12,198 nucleotides of DNA from positions 1-12,198 of the forward strand of contig JARFUL010000117.1 in NCBI GenBank assembly GCA_029289015.1, written 5' to 3'. Origin of the DNA: Syntrophobacteria bacterium (GTDB lineage Bacteria > Desulfobacterota > Syntrophobacteria > JARFUL01). Each line of letters opens with the position of its first letter. Position 1 is the first letter of the stretch. The position numbers and the translations under genes are program-made. The notes beneath the pieces were generated by a model. That model was not told the origin of the DNA, ran no database searches, and saw only the letters and a program-made list of their open reading frames with translations. Positions 1 through 7,153 of this stretch are shown here, piece after piece.

Positions 1-9
1 CTAGAAGCC

Positions 10-1566
10 ATGACCGACATCCACGAGGATAAAATCCTGATCCTGGACTTCGGCTCCCAGTACACCCAGCTCATCGCGCGCCGGGTCCGGGAGATGAGGG
101 TCTACTGCGAGATCCATCCCTACAACATCCCCCTGGAAAAGATCGCGGAGTACTCTCCCAAGAGCATAATCCTCTCCGGCGGGCCCACTTCGGTCCACGA
201 GGAGGGCGCGCCCACAATAGACGTTTCGGTCCTCGAAGGGGACGCGCCGGTCCTCGGGATCTGTTACGGCATGCAGCTCATAGCGGAACTGATGGGCGGC
301 CAGGTGGAGGCCGCAAGACTGAGGGAGTACGGCCTCACCAGGATGGAGGTGCTGGCCCTGGACCCGCTCTTCACCGGCTATGCGTCGAAAGACGAGAAGA
401 AGACCGTGTGGATGAGCCACGGCGACTCCGTGAAGAAGATGCCCGGGGGGTTTACGGCCCTGGCCCGGAGCAAAAACTCCCCCGTGGCCGCGTTCCAGGA
501 CGATTCGAAGAGGATCTTCGGGGTCCAGTTCCACCCGGAGGTGGCCCACACCCCCGGCGGCGTCAAGATTTTGGAGAACTTCGCGTTCAGCATCTCGGGG
601 TGCAGGCCGCTGTGGAACATGCGCTCCTTCGTGGAATCCACCGAGGCCGAGGTCCGCCGCACAGTGGGCGACTCCAAGGTAATCTGCGCGCTCTCGGGAG
701 GGGTGGACTCCTCCGTGGTCGCGGCCCTCATATTCGAGGCCATAGGCAAAAGGCTCATTCCCATCTTCGTGGACAACGGGGTCCTGAGAAAGGGTGAGGC
801 CGAGGAGGTGAAGAAGCTCTTCGGCGAGGAGCTGGGCATGGATCTGAGGTTCGTGGACGCGTCCGAGGAGTTTTTAAAAAGGCTCGAGGGGGTGGTGGAC
901 CCAGAGAGGAAGAGGGTTATCATAGGCAACCTCTTCATAGAGATCTTCGAAAAGGAGGCCAGGGCCATAGAGGGGGCCAAATACCTCGCGCAGGGCACCC
1001 TCTACCCCGACGTGATTGAGTCCGTCTCCTTCAAGGGCCCCTCCGCAACCATAAAGACCCACCACAACGTGGGCGGGCTCCCCGAGAAGATGGACCTCAA
1101 GCTCATAGAGCCCCTGAGGGAGCTCTTCAAGGACGAGGTGAGGGAGGTCGCTAGGGAGATCGGGCTGCCGGAGTCCATAGTGGGGCGCCACCCGTTCCCC
1201 GGCCCGGGGCTCGCGATCCGGATAATCGGGGAGGTGACCCCTGAAAGAATAGCGATCCTCCAGAACGCGGACGAGATCGTGCTGGAAGAGATCGGCAAGG
1301 CCGGGCTCTACCACAAGGTCTGGCAGGCCTTCGCGGTGCTCCTTCCCGTGATGACCGTGGGGGTTATGGGGGACGAGAGGACCTACGAGAACGTGGCCGC
1401 GGTCCGGATCGTGGAGTCCGTAGACGCGATGACCGCGGACTGGGCCAGGGTGGACTACGACGTCCTGGAGAGGATATCCAGCAGGATCATAAACGAGGTG
1501 AGAGGCATCAACCGGGTGGTCTACGACATCTCCTCAAAGCCCCCCGCGACCATCGAGTGGGAGTAG
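10..1566 (+). CDS. guaA: GMP synthase (glutamine-hydrolysing)
   Basis: Converts XMP to GMP using ATP and glutamine-derived ammonia, the last step of guanine nucleotide synthesis in the cytosol. The 518-residue length is normal for the family. Residues 8-195 form a class I glutamine amidotransferase domain with nucleophile Cys85 (GICYGMQ) and the His175/Glu177 pair in FHPEV. The ATP pyrophosphatase domain follows, with its PP-loop SGGVDSS at 229-235 and the signature [13 protein letters not shown] from 327. The C-terminal dimerisation domain includes [11 protein letters not shown] (394-404), and the protein ends in the family-typical PPATIEWE. The ATG start gives the usual short N-terminus before DFGSQYTQ; only nine bases lie upstream in the window, so its ribosome site is barely visible (AGAAG). 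The stop lies 8 bp before the dnaE ATG, suggesting co-transcription. guaB often precedes guaA, but nothing here shows it. Confidence 0.98.
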   Translation: MTDIHEDKILILDFGSQYTQLIARRVREMRVYCEIHPYNIPLEKIAEYSPKSIILSGGPTSVHEEGAPTIDVSVLEGDAPVLGICYGMQLIAELMGGQVEAARLREYGLTRMEVLALDPLFTGYASKDEKKTVWMSHGDSVKKMPGGFTALARSKNSPVAAFQDDSKRIFGVQFHPEVAHTPGGVKILENFAFSISGCRPLWNMRSFVESTEAEVRRTVGDSKVICALSGGVDSSVVAALIFEAIGKRLIPIFVDNGVLRKGEAEEVKKLFGEELGMDLRFVDASEEFLKRLEGVVDPERKRVIIGNLFIEIFEKEARAIEGAKYLAQGTLYPDVIESVSFKGPSATIKTHHNVGGLPEKMDLKLIEPLRELFKDEVREVAREIGLPESIVGRHPFPGPGLAIRIIGEVTPERIAILQNADEIVLEEIGKAGLYHKVWQAFAVLLPVMTVGVMGDERTYENVAAVRIVESVDAMTADWARVDYDVLERISSRIINEVRGINRVVYDISSKPPATIEWE

Positions 1567-1574
1567 GGGCAACC

Positions 1575-4500
1575 ATGCCAAGGGGCCGGTTCGTCCATCT
1601 CCACGTGCACTCGGAGTACAGCCTTTTAGACGGCGGCATCCGCATAAAGGACCTGGTGAACAAGGTCCTGAGCCTCGACATGCGCGCGGTCGCGCTGACG
1701 GACCACGGCAACATGTTCGGCGCGGTGGAGTTCTACGAGACCGCGATAAAGGCCGGGGTGAAGCCCATCGTGGGGTGTGAGGTCTACGTCGCGCCCGGCT
1801 CCCGCGAGGCCAGAGACGGGGTGCGCGCGAGAGACGCGGCCCACCACCTCCTTCTCTTGGCGGAGAACGAAACTGGCTACCGCAACCTTCTCAAGCTCGT
1901 CACCGAGGCCTACCTCACCGGGTTCTACTACAGGCCCCGGGTAGACAAGGAGCTCCTCGCGTCCCACTGTGCGGGCCTTATCGCGCTCAGCGCGTGCCTC
2001 CACGGAGAGATACCCCAGGCGCTTTTGGCGGGCGACGTCAAGAAGGCCAGGGACGCGGCGGGCTTCTACTCCGGGATCTTCGAGAAGAGCTTCTACCTCG
2101 AGGTCCAGGCCGGGGGCACCCCGGAGCAGGAGCTGGTCAACAGGGAGCTGGTAAAGCTCTCCAAGGAGATGTCCCTTCCCCTGGTCGCGACCAACGACTG
2201 CCACTACCTGGAGGAGGCCCACCTCAAGGCCCACGACACCCTTGTCTGCATCCAGACCGGCAAGACCCTGGACGACAAGGACCGCATGAGGATGACCGAG
2301 TCCAGCCTCCACCTGAAGTCCCCCGAGGAGATGGCCGAGTACTTCGCAGACCTGCCCGAGGCCATCGAGAACACCCTGGAGGTGGCTGAGAGGTGCAACC
2401 TGGAGCTCGAGCTGGGCACCACCCACTTTCCCGTGTTCCCGACCAACGAGGGGTTCACCCAGGAAGAGAAGCTCAAAGATGACGCGACAAGGGGGCTCGA
2501 GGCCCGGCTTGAAGCCATAAGAGCCAAGAGGGGAAAGCTCACCAAGAAGGATGAAAAGGTCTACCAGAAGAGGCTCGACTTCGAGCTGGACGTGATCCTC
2601 AAGATGGGTTTCGCGTCCTACTTTCTCATCGTGGCCGACTTCATCCAGTATGCGAGGGACAACGGTGTTCCAGTGGGCCCGGGCCGGGGCTCCGCCGCGG
2701 GGAGCCTGGTGGCCTATTCCCTCGGCATAACCGACCTAGACCCCATAGAGCACAGCCTCATCTTCGAGCGGTTCCTCAACGTGGAGAGGAAGTCCCTTCC
2801 CGACATAGACGTGGACTTCTGCGCCCAGGGAAGGGACAAAGTCATAAAGTACGTGGCCGAGAAGTACGGCAGGGACAGGGTTGCCCAGATCATCACCTTC
2901 GGCTCCATGAAGGCGAGGGCCGTGATAAGGGACGTGGGAAGGGCCCTGGCCATGCCCTACGCGGAGGTGGACCAGATAGCCAAGCTGGTGCCCAACATCC
3001 TCAACATCTCCCTGAGGGACGCGCTGGACAAGGAGCCCAGGCTCAAGGCCAAGGCCGAGGAAGAGACCAGGGTCGCGGAGCTCATGGAGATCGCGTTTAC
3101 CCTCGAGGGCCTCAGCCGCAACTCCTCCACCCACGCGGGAGGGGTGGTCATAGCGGACAGGCCGCTCACCGACTACCTTCCCCTGGCCACGGGCCCCGAG
3201 GGGGAGACCATCACCCAGTACTCCATGAAGTGGGTGGAGAGGGTGGGGCTCATCAAGTTCGACCTCCTGGGGTTGAGGAACCTCACCATAATCGCGGACA
3301 CCCTGAAGCTCATAAGGGAGACCAGGGGGATAGACCTGAAGATCGAGGAGATTCCCGAAGGCGACCACAAGACCTTCGAGCTCCTCCAGCGGGGAGACAC
3401 CACCGGGGTCTTCCAGCTTGAGGGCCGGGGCATGCGGGAGCTGATGGTGAGGCTCAAGCCGGAGTCTTTCGGCGACGTGGTGGCCCTGGTCGCGCTCTTC
3501 AGGCCCGGGCCCCTGGGCTCCGGCATGGTGGACGACTTCATCAAGGCCAAGCGCGGCAAGATCCCCGTTCGCTACGAGGTTCCCGAGCTCGAGCCCATAC
3601 TCAAGGAGACCTACGGGGTGATCCTCTACCAGGAGCAGGTCATGCAGATAGCCTCGCTCCTGGCCGCCTACTCCCTCGGCGAGGCCGACATCCTGAGAAG
3701 GGCCATGGGCAAGAAGGTCCTGGAAGTCATGGCCCAGCAGAGGGACCGGTTCCTCGAAGGAGCGAAGAAGAAGAAGGTGCCGGCCAAGAAGGCGGAGAAG
3801 ATATTCGACCTCATGGCCAACTTTGCGGAGTACGGGTTCAACAAGTCCCACTCCGCGGCCTACGCGCTCATCGCGTACCAGACCGCGTACCTCAAGAGCC
3901 ACTTTCCCGTGGAGTTCATGGCCGCGGTGCTCACCAGCGAGATGAACAACACCGACAAGCTGGTGAGGCACATCTCGGAGTTCAGGGAGCAGGAGATAAC
4001 CATACTTCCCCCGGACGTCAACCTCTCGGCCAGGGGCTTCACCGTTGAGGGGGACGGCATAAGGTTCGGGCTCAACGCGGTGAAGAACGTGGGCCAGGCC
4101 GCGATCGAGACCATAATAGAGAGCCGCGAGGAAGAGGAGGGCCCCTTCACCTCCATCTTCGATTTCACCACCAGGGTGGACCTCAGAAGGGTGAACCGGC
4201 GGGTGGTGGAGTCCCTGATCAAGTGCGGCGGGTTCGACTCCCTGGGCGCGAGGAGGTCCCAGCTCATGGAGGTTCTGGAAGAGGCCCTGGAGATCGGACA
4301 GGCCATCCAGAGGGAGAGGGACAAGGGCCAGATAAGCCTCTTCGAGGGCACCGACATGGTGGAGGGGTTCACCAGGGCCCTGCCCGAGCTGGATGAGTGG
4401 TCCGAGTCCGAGCTCCTGTCCAACGAGAAGGAGGCCCTGGGGTTCTTCATAAGCGGCCACCCGCTCGCGCGCTACACCGAAAAGATCGCGCTCTTCACCG

Positions 4501-5048
4501 ACCTTGACACCTCCAGGCTCTCCGAAGCGCCGGAGTCGAGCCGCGTGACCCTGGGCGGGGTGGTGGGGGGGCTCAAGGAGACCACCACCAAAAACGGCGA
4601 CAGGATGGCCTTTTTCACCCTGGAGGACCTCTTCGGCCAGGTGGAGGTGATAGTCTTTCCCAAGGTCTTCAAGGAGGTCGCGGCCAAGCTCGCGTCGGAC
4701 AGGCCCATCCTGGTCACCGGCAGGCTGGAGAGGGACGAGAACGGGCACAAGGTGCTGGCCAGGGAGGTGGTGACCCTGAAAGAGGCGCACTTGAAGCTCG
4801 CGCGCTCGGTCCATCTCAGGCTCTCCACCACCGCGCTCACCCCGGACGACCTGGCCCGGCTGAAGAGGCTCCTCGCGTCCCACCCCGGCGACTGCCCCAC
4901 CTATCTCCACCTGCTCCTTCCCAAGAACGTGGAGGCGGTGATATCCCTGCCCAGGAGGGAGTGGGTGACCCCCTCCCCGGAGCTCAAGGAGGAGGTGGAC
5001 TCCCTCTTCGGCCTCCCCGTGGTCACGGTCTCGTACCGGGAGTCCTGA
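1575..5048 (+). CDS. dnaE: DNA polymerase III subunit alpha (DnaE type)
   Basis: Catalytic subunit of the replicative polymerase, 1157 residues, close to the E. coli DnaE length. The N-terminal PHP domain (about 6-210) starts FVHLHVHSEYSLLDG and appears to keep all nine metal ligands. The polymerase core has catalytic Asp410 and Asp412 (LPDIDVDF) and Asp563 (IKFDLLGL); GPGRGSAAGSLVAY is at 368-381. A clamp-binding motif QISLF is at 919-923, and an OB-fold (VTLGGVVGG onward) begins near 991. I chose ATG 1575 because AGGGG (1565-1569) sits 5 bases upstream and the protein then begins like its relatives; an in-frame GTG at 1557 lies inside the end of guaA and lacks support. It follows guaA by 8 bp and ends 1 bp before the UPF0280 start. 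The DnaE rather than PolC type is clear because the PHP domain comes first and no inserted exonuclease domain is present. Confidence 0.98.
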   Translation: MPRGRFVHLHVHSEYSLLDGGIRIKDLVNKVLSLDMRAVALTDHGNMFGAVEFYETAIKAGVKPIVGCEVYVAPGSREARDGVRARDAAHHLLLLAENETGYRNLLKLVTEAYLTGFYYRPRVDKELLASHCAGLIALSACLHGEIPQALLAGDVKKARDAAGFYSGIFEKSFYLEVQAGGTPEQELVNRELVKLSKEMSLPLVATNDCHYLEEAHLKAHDTLVCIQTGKTLDDKDRMRMTESSLHLKSPEEMAEYFADLPEAIENTLEVAERCNLELELGTTHFPVFPTNEGFTQEEKLKDDATRGLEARLEAIRAKRGKLTKKDEKVYQKRLDFELDVILKMGFASYFLIVADFIQYARDNGVPVGPGRGSAAGSLVAYSLGITDLDPIEHSLIFERFLNVERKSLPDIDVDFCAQGRDKVIKYVAEKYGRDRVAQIITFGSMKARAVIRDVGRALAMPYAEVDQIAKLVPNILNISLRDALDKEPRLKAKAEEETRVAELMEIAFTLEGLSRNSSTHAGGVVIADRPLTDYLPLATGPEGETITQYSMKWVERVGLIKFDLLGLRNLTIIADTLKLIRETRGIDLKIEEIPEGDHKTFELLQRGDTTGVFQLEGRGMRELMVRLKPESFGDVVALVALFRPGPLGSGMVDDFIKAKRGKIPVRYEVPELEPILKETYGVILYQEQVMQIASLLAAYSLGEADILRRAMGKKVLEVMAQQRDRFLEGAKKKKVPAKKAEKIFDLMANFAEYGFNKSHSAAYALIAYQTAYLKSHFPVEFMAAVLTSEMNNTDKLVRHISEFREQEITILPPDVNLSARGFTVEGDGIRFGLNAVKNVGQAAIETIIESREEEEGPFTSIFDFTTRVDLRRVNRRVVESLIKCGGFDSLGARRSQLMEVLEEALEIGQAIQRERDKGQISLFEGTDMVEGFTRALPELDEWSESELLSNEKEALGFFISGHPLARYTEKIALFTDLDTSRLSEAPESSRVTLGGVVGGLKETTTKNGDRMAFFTLEDLFGQVEVIVFPKVFKEVAAKLASDRPILVTGRLERDENGHKVLAREVVTLKEAHLKLARSVHLRLSTTALTPDDLARLKRLLASHPGDCPTYLHLLLPKNVEAVISLPRREWVTPSPELKEEVDSLFGLPVVTVSYRES

Positions 5049-5049
5049 G

Positions 5050-5796
5050 TTGGCCCGCTACAGGGAAAGGACCTACCGCGAGCTCGCGCACAGGGGCCGG
5101 CTCGTCAGGTTCCAGGTGAAGCTCAAGGAGACCGACCTCTTGATCAAGGCCCGGCGCGACCTCTCCCACAGGGCCCGGGAGCTGGTCTTCGACGTCCGGG
5201 CCCCGCTCGAGGCCTACATTGCCACCCACCCCGGGTTCCTCACCTCCCTCGAGCCTCTTCCCGAAGACCCGCTTGCGCCCGCGCTGGTGAGAGAGATGCT
5301 CAGGGCCGGCAGCGCGGCGAAGGTGGGGCCCATGGCGTCCGTGGCCGGCGCGATAGCCCAGAAGGTGGGGGAGGGCCTCATGGCCGAAAGCCAGGAGGTC
5401 ATCGTTGAGAACGGGGGCGATATCTTCCTCAAGGTTGAGAATAGGACCCTGGTCTCCATCTTTGCCGGCCCCTCCCCCCTGAGCCACCGCATCGGGGTCG
5501 CGATCGAGCCCGGGGACACCCCGCTGGGGGTGTGCACCTCCTCCGGCACGGTGGGCCACTCCCTGAGCCTCGGCAGCGCGGACGCTGTCACCGTGGTCTC
5601 GCGCTCAGCAGCGCTGGCCGACGCCGCGGCCACCTCGCTGGCCAATCTCATAGAGGGCAAGGGGGACATACCCAGAGCGCTTGAGGCCGCGCAGGGGATA
5701 CCGGGCATCATTGGCGTGGTCGCGGTGAAGGACGACAAGGTGGGCGCGTGGGGGCGGGTGGAGCTCGCGCCCCTGTCCATTCGCGGCCCGGGCTAG
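5050..5796 (+). CDS. UPF0280 family protein (ApbE-like superfamily)
   Basis: A 248-residue cytosolic protein of the UPF0280 family, found mainly in archaea, deltaproteobacteria and relatives. The family is distantly related to ApbE flavin transferases, but its reaction is not established as far as I know. Visible family blocks are GPMASVAGAIA (93-103), ENGGD (120-124), CTSSGTVGHS (162-171) and ADAVTVVS (178-185) followed by LADAAATSLAN (189-199). These resemble the GGD, TSG and ADA blocks of ApbE. There is no signal peptide or lipobox, unlike classical exported ApbE. The start is TTG at 5050, one base after the dnaE stop, with GGGAG (5038-5042) 7 bases upstream inside dnaE; the next in-frame starts would cut into the conserved N-terminus. 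This arrangement suggests translational coupling to dnaE. It is unclear why it lies in a replication operon; a flavin or cofactor role would be inference only. Confidence 0.85.
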   Translation: MARYRERTYRELAHRGRLVRFQVKLKETDLLIKARRDLSHRARELVFDVRAPLEAYIATHPGFLTSLEPLPEDPLAPALVREMLRAGSAAKVGPMASVAGAIAQKVGEGLMAESQEVIVENGGDIFLKVENRTLVSIFAGPSPLSHRIGVAIEPGDTPLGVCTSSGTVGHSLSLGSADAVTVVSRSAALADAAATSLANLIEGKGDIPRALEAAQGIPGIIGVVAVKDDKVGAWGRVELAPLSIRGPG

Positions 5797-5808
5797 GGGA
5801 AAAACCGC

Positions 5809-5837
5809 TTGTTTACCACGGTCCTTTTGACTATACT
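5809..5837 (+). promoter_or_regulatory. Candidate sigma-70-type promoter for the phosphoesterase-HIT-lapA cluster
   Basis: TATACT at 5832-5837 matches five of six bases of the -10 consensus. It is preceded at exactly 17 bp by TTGTTT (5809-5814), which keeps the TTG of the -35 consensus. It lies in the locally AT-rich 64-bp gap after the UPF0280 gene and would give a short leader before the ribosome site at 5849. This is sequence resemblance only; the -35 box is weak. Confidence 0.4.
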
Positions 5838-5848
5838 CCCCGGATATC

Positions 5849-5854
5849 GGGAGG
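5849..5854 (+). promoter_or_regulatory. Ribosome binding site deciding the phosphoesterase start
   Basis: GGGAGG directly abuts the ATG at 5855, leaving no spacing, but sits 6 bases before the in-frame GTG at 5861. The GTG start gives a protein beginning MKLLAISDTH, the usual beginning of the family, so GTG 5861 is the better start. Confidence 0.55.
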
Positions 5855-5860
5855 ATGAGG

Positions 5861-6121
5861 GTGAAGCTTTTAGCCATCTCGGACACGCATCTCGCGGGGG
5901 TTGACGAACCGTTTTCGGCCATTGTGGAAAGTCTCGGCCAAACCGCGGACCTCATCGTGCACGCGGGCGACTACACATCGCCCGAGGTGGTGGGACGCGT
6001 CCTGTTCGTCAACCCGGGCTCGCCCTTCAGCCCCAGGCACAGGGGGAAAGGCACGGTGGCCGTCATCAAGGTGGACAGGGAGCTGTCCGCCCAGATCGTG
6101 GAGGTAAACGGGTGTATGTAA
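5861..6121 (+). CDS. Internally deleted metallophosphoesterase (YfcE/MJ0936 family)
   Basis: An 86-residue ORF (88 from the alternative ATG at 5855) that joins the two ends of a YfcE/MJ0936-type phosphodiesterase, normally about 155-175 residues. The N-terminal part has the metal ligands Asp8 and His10 (SDTH) and Asp37 in HAGDYTSPEVV. The sequence then jumps near residue 46 to the family's C-terminal block VNPGSPFSPR (50-59), followed by the last strands. The middle is missing without a frameshift: the GN[HD] asparagine, the HGH histidine and the GHTH histidines, some 70-80 residues. With only three of the metal ligands left, catalysis is unlikely. It could be a decaying gene, a real minimal protein, or an assembly deletion. 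It has a good ribosome site and overlaps the HIT gene start by 10 bp, so its translation may still feed that of the HIT gene. Confidence 0.7.
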   Translation: MKLLAISDTHLAGVDEPFSAIVESLGQTADLIVHAGDYTSPEVVGRVLFVNPGSPFSPRHRGKGTVAVIKVDRELSAQIVEVNGCM

Positions 6122-6618
6122 AGAACCTGTGGGCTCCCTGGCGGATGGAGTACGTCCTCGGCGAAAAGGAGCAGCACTGCATCTTCTGCCCCGAATCCCA
6201 CGGCAGGAGCGACGAGGAGAGGCTCATACTCTACAGGGGAGAGCTCTCCATGGTCATAATGAACCGCTTTCCCTATCAGTCCGGCCATCTTCTGGTCGCG
6301 CCGTGGCGGCACGTCCCCGATCTCGAGGGGCTGACGGACGAGGAGCTTTTGGACCTGACCAAGACTCTTCGCCGGGCCATCAGGGTGCTCGAGGCCGAGA
6401 TGAACCCCGACGGCTTCAACGTGGGGATAAACATAGGGGAGGTGGCAGGGGCCGGGTACGAGAGCCACCTGCACTACCACGTGGTCCCCAGGTGGAAGGG
6501 CGACAACAACTTCATCGCGGTCTTCGGGGAGACAAGGGTGATCTCGGAGCACATCCGGGCGAGCTTTGAGAAGCTCAGGGTCCATTATGAAAAGGACGGG
6601 TTAAATGAAGGCGGTTAA
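6112..6618 (+). CDS. HIT-family protein (probable nucleotide hydrolase or phosphorylase)
   Basis: A 168-residue histidine-triad protein, a nucleotidyl hydrolase or transferase of the cytosol. The triad is His119, His121 and His123 (SHLHYHVVPRW), the middle one being the nucleophile by family analogy. The N-terminal LWAPWRMEYV (6-15), the Cys23-x-x-Cys26 pair and APWRH (63-67) mark the subgroup related to Ap4A phosphorylases, in which the cysteines with histidines probably bind zinc. That substrate is inferred from the subgroup; a dinucleoside polyphosphate or another AMP-linked compound is possible. The GTG start at 6112 overlaps the end of the upstream ORF by 10 bp, with GGAGG (6100-6104) 7 bases before it; the internal alternative starts lie too far into the domain. 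Its end overlaps the lapA-like gene by 14 bp, so the three genes are probably translated together. Confidence 0.9.
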   Translation: MYVKNLWAPWRMEYVLGEKEQHCIFCPESHGRSDEERLILYRGELSMVIMNRFPYQSGHLLVAPWRHVPDLEGLTDEELLDLTKTLRRAIRVLEAEMNPDGFNVGINIGEVAGAGYESHLHYHVVPRWKGDNNFIAVFGETRVISEHIRASFEKLRVHYEKDGLNEGG

Positions 6619-6961
6619 GGCTTTTGTCACTGGTCTTTTGATAGTGCTGGCCGTGGTCTTCGTGGTCCAGAACAGCAACCTCATGTTCCAGAAGGTCACC
6701 TTCCGGCTCAACCTCGTGGTCCTGAGCTTCCAGTCCTACCCGCTGCCCCTCTACGCTCACCTGCTCATAGCGTTTCTGCTTGGCGTCGTGCTGGCCCTGA
6801 GCTACTATCTGCTCAGCGTTTTCGGCTTCCACAAAACTTTGAGGGAGAAGACGAAAGAGATCCTGAGGTTGAACGGTGAGCTCACCTCGCTTAGGGTGCC
6901 GTCCGCCGAAGAGGCCGGAAAAGAGGAGTCTGGGGCCGAAGAGGAAGAGACCAGCGAATAA
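6605..6961 (+). CDS. LapA-domain (DUF1049) inner membrane protein
   Basis: A 118-residue small membrane protein. The first hydrophobic segment spans about residues 6-22 and is followed by the QNSNLMFQKVTFRL stretch that fits the family pattern of an N-rich turn and a short beta region. The second segment is about 48-70 (LPLYAHLLIAFLLG onward). A charged helix at about 76-96 may form a coiled coil, and the tail (101-118) is strongly acidic. LapA in E. coli helps regulate lipopolysaccharide assembly, but there it works with LapB, which is not in this window, so the role is uncertain. ATG 6605 has AAGGA (6592-6596) 8 bases upstream and lies 14 bp inside the HIT gene. It is the last gene before the 192-bp gap. 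Confidence 0.82.
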   Translation: MKAVKAFVTGLLIVLAVVFVVQNSNLMFQKVTFRLNLVVLSFQSYPLPLYAHLLIAFLLGVVLALSYYLLSVFGFHKTLREKTKEILRLNGELTSLRVPSAEEAGKEESGAEEEETSE

Positions 6962-7037
6962 AGAAAAAGATGGGGAAAGATTCGCGCCTTCCGGTCACTC
7001 AGCTTACAATGAGCGTGTTCGGGGGGCTTTACTTTAT

Positions 7038-7050
7038 CTTTGTCCCAAAG
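7038..7050 (+). repeat. Short perfect inverted repeat in the mutS promoter spacer
   Basis: CTTTG, a 3-base gap (TCC) and CAAAG form a 5-bp perfect inverted repeat that ends 3 bases before the TATAAT box. Its position between the -35 and -10 regions would suit a small operator, but a repeat of this length also arises by chance. Confidence 0.25.
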
Positions 7051-7053
7051 GGG

Positions 7054-7059
7054 TATAAT
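7054..7059 (+). promoter_or_regulatory. Probable mutS promoter -10 box
   Basis: A perfect TATAAT in otherwise GC-rich DNA, 95 bp before the mutS ATG. No good -35 hexamer is found at 15-19 bp spacing (best is TTTATC at 7033-7038, three matches, spacing 15) and there is no TGn extension, so transcription may depend on an activator or be weak. The predicted leader is about 88 nt. Confidence 0.5.
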
Positions 7060-7087
7060 CCTGTAAGTTGTTGGGGCAAGGACCGTG

Positions 7088-7109
7088 GGGTCGTGAGAAA
7101 TTTCGGCCC
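7088..7109 (+). promoter_or_regulatory. Possible stem-loop in the mutS leader
   Basis: GGGTCG (7088-7093) can pair with CGGCCC (7104-7109) over a 10-base loop, allowing one G-U pair. GGCC at 7105-7108 could instead pair with GGCC at 7121-7124, so two mutually exclusive folds are possible. There is no U-tract, so it is not a terminator. No known riboswitch or RNA family was recognised. Confidence 0.25.
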
Positions 7110-7153
7110 GTGAACCAAGAGGCCTTTGAATATTAAAGCGCCGGGGAGACGGC

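Larger units (their letters stand above)
6962..7153 (+). other. Intergenic region between the lapA-like gene and mutS
   Basis: This 192-bp non-coding stretch is the longest in the window and is visibly richer in A+T than the genes. The first part (6962-7030) shows no convincing terminator; only short imperfect repeats such as CTCA and TGAG around 7000-7013. The middle holds a TATAAT box and a small inverted repeat, and the last 90 bases would form the mutS leader. I found no ORF with family resemblance and no tRNA-like fold. Confidence 0.6.

Noticed and set aside
2..4. TAG as the stop codon of an upstream gene such as guaB
   Set aside because: With one base of sequence before it, no frame can be established.
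1557..1574. Upstream GTG start for dnaE overlapping the guaA end
   Set aside because: It adds six residues not typical of the family, and the ATG at 1575 has a better placed ribosome site.
2736..4910. Long open frame (724 codons) on the - strand opposite dnaE, and similar ones at 1626-2426, 10528-11217 and elsewhere
   Set aside because: They mirror the coding frame of strongly G/C-ending genes, which removes stops on the opposite strand. Their translations are rich in Gly, Leu, His, Val and Pro with no recognisable family motif.
5783..5814. Rho-independent terminator after the UPF0280 gene
   Set aside because: Only a 4-bp GCGG/CCGC stem with an 18-base loop and a mixed TTGTTT tail, too weak to support.
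6971..7030. Terminator after the lapA-like gene
   Set aside because: Only 4-bp stems (GGAA/TTCC, CTCA/TGAG) and no U-tract directly after them.
7060..7153. 6S RNA or another small RNA gene after the TATAAT box
   Set aside because: A CGTGAACCAAG stretch looked faintly like the 6S closing region, but only about 88 nt remain before the mutS start, and no long 6S-type rod or terminator can be drawn.
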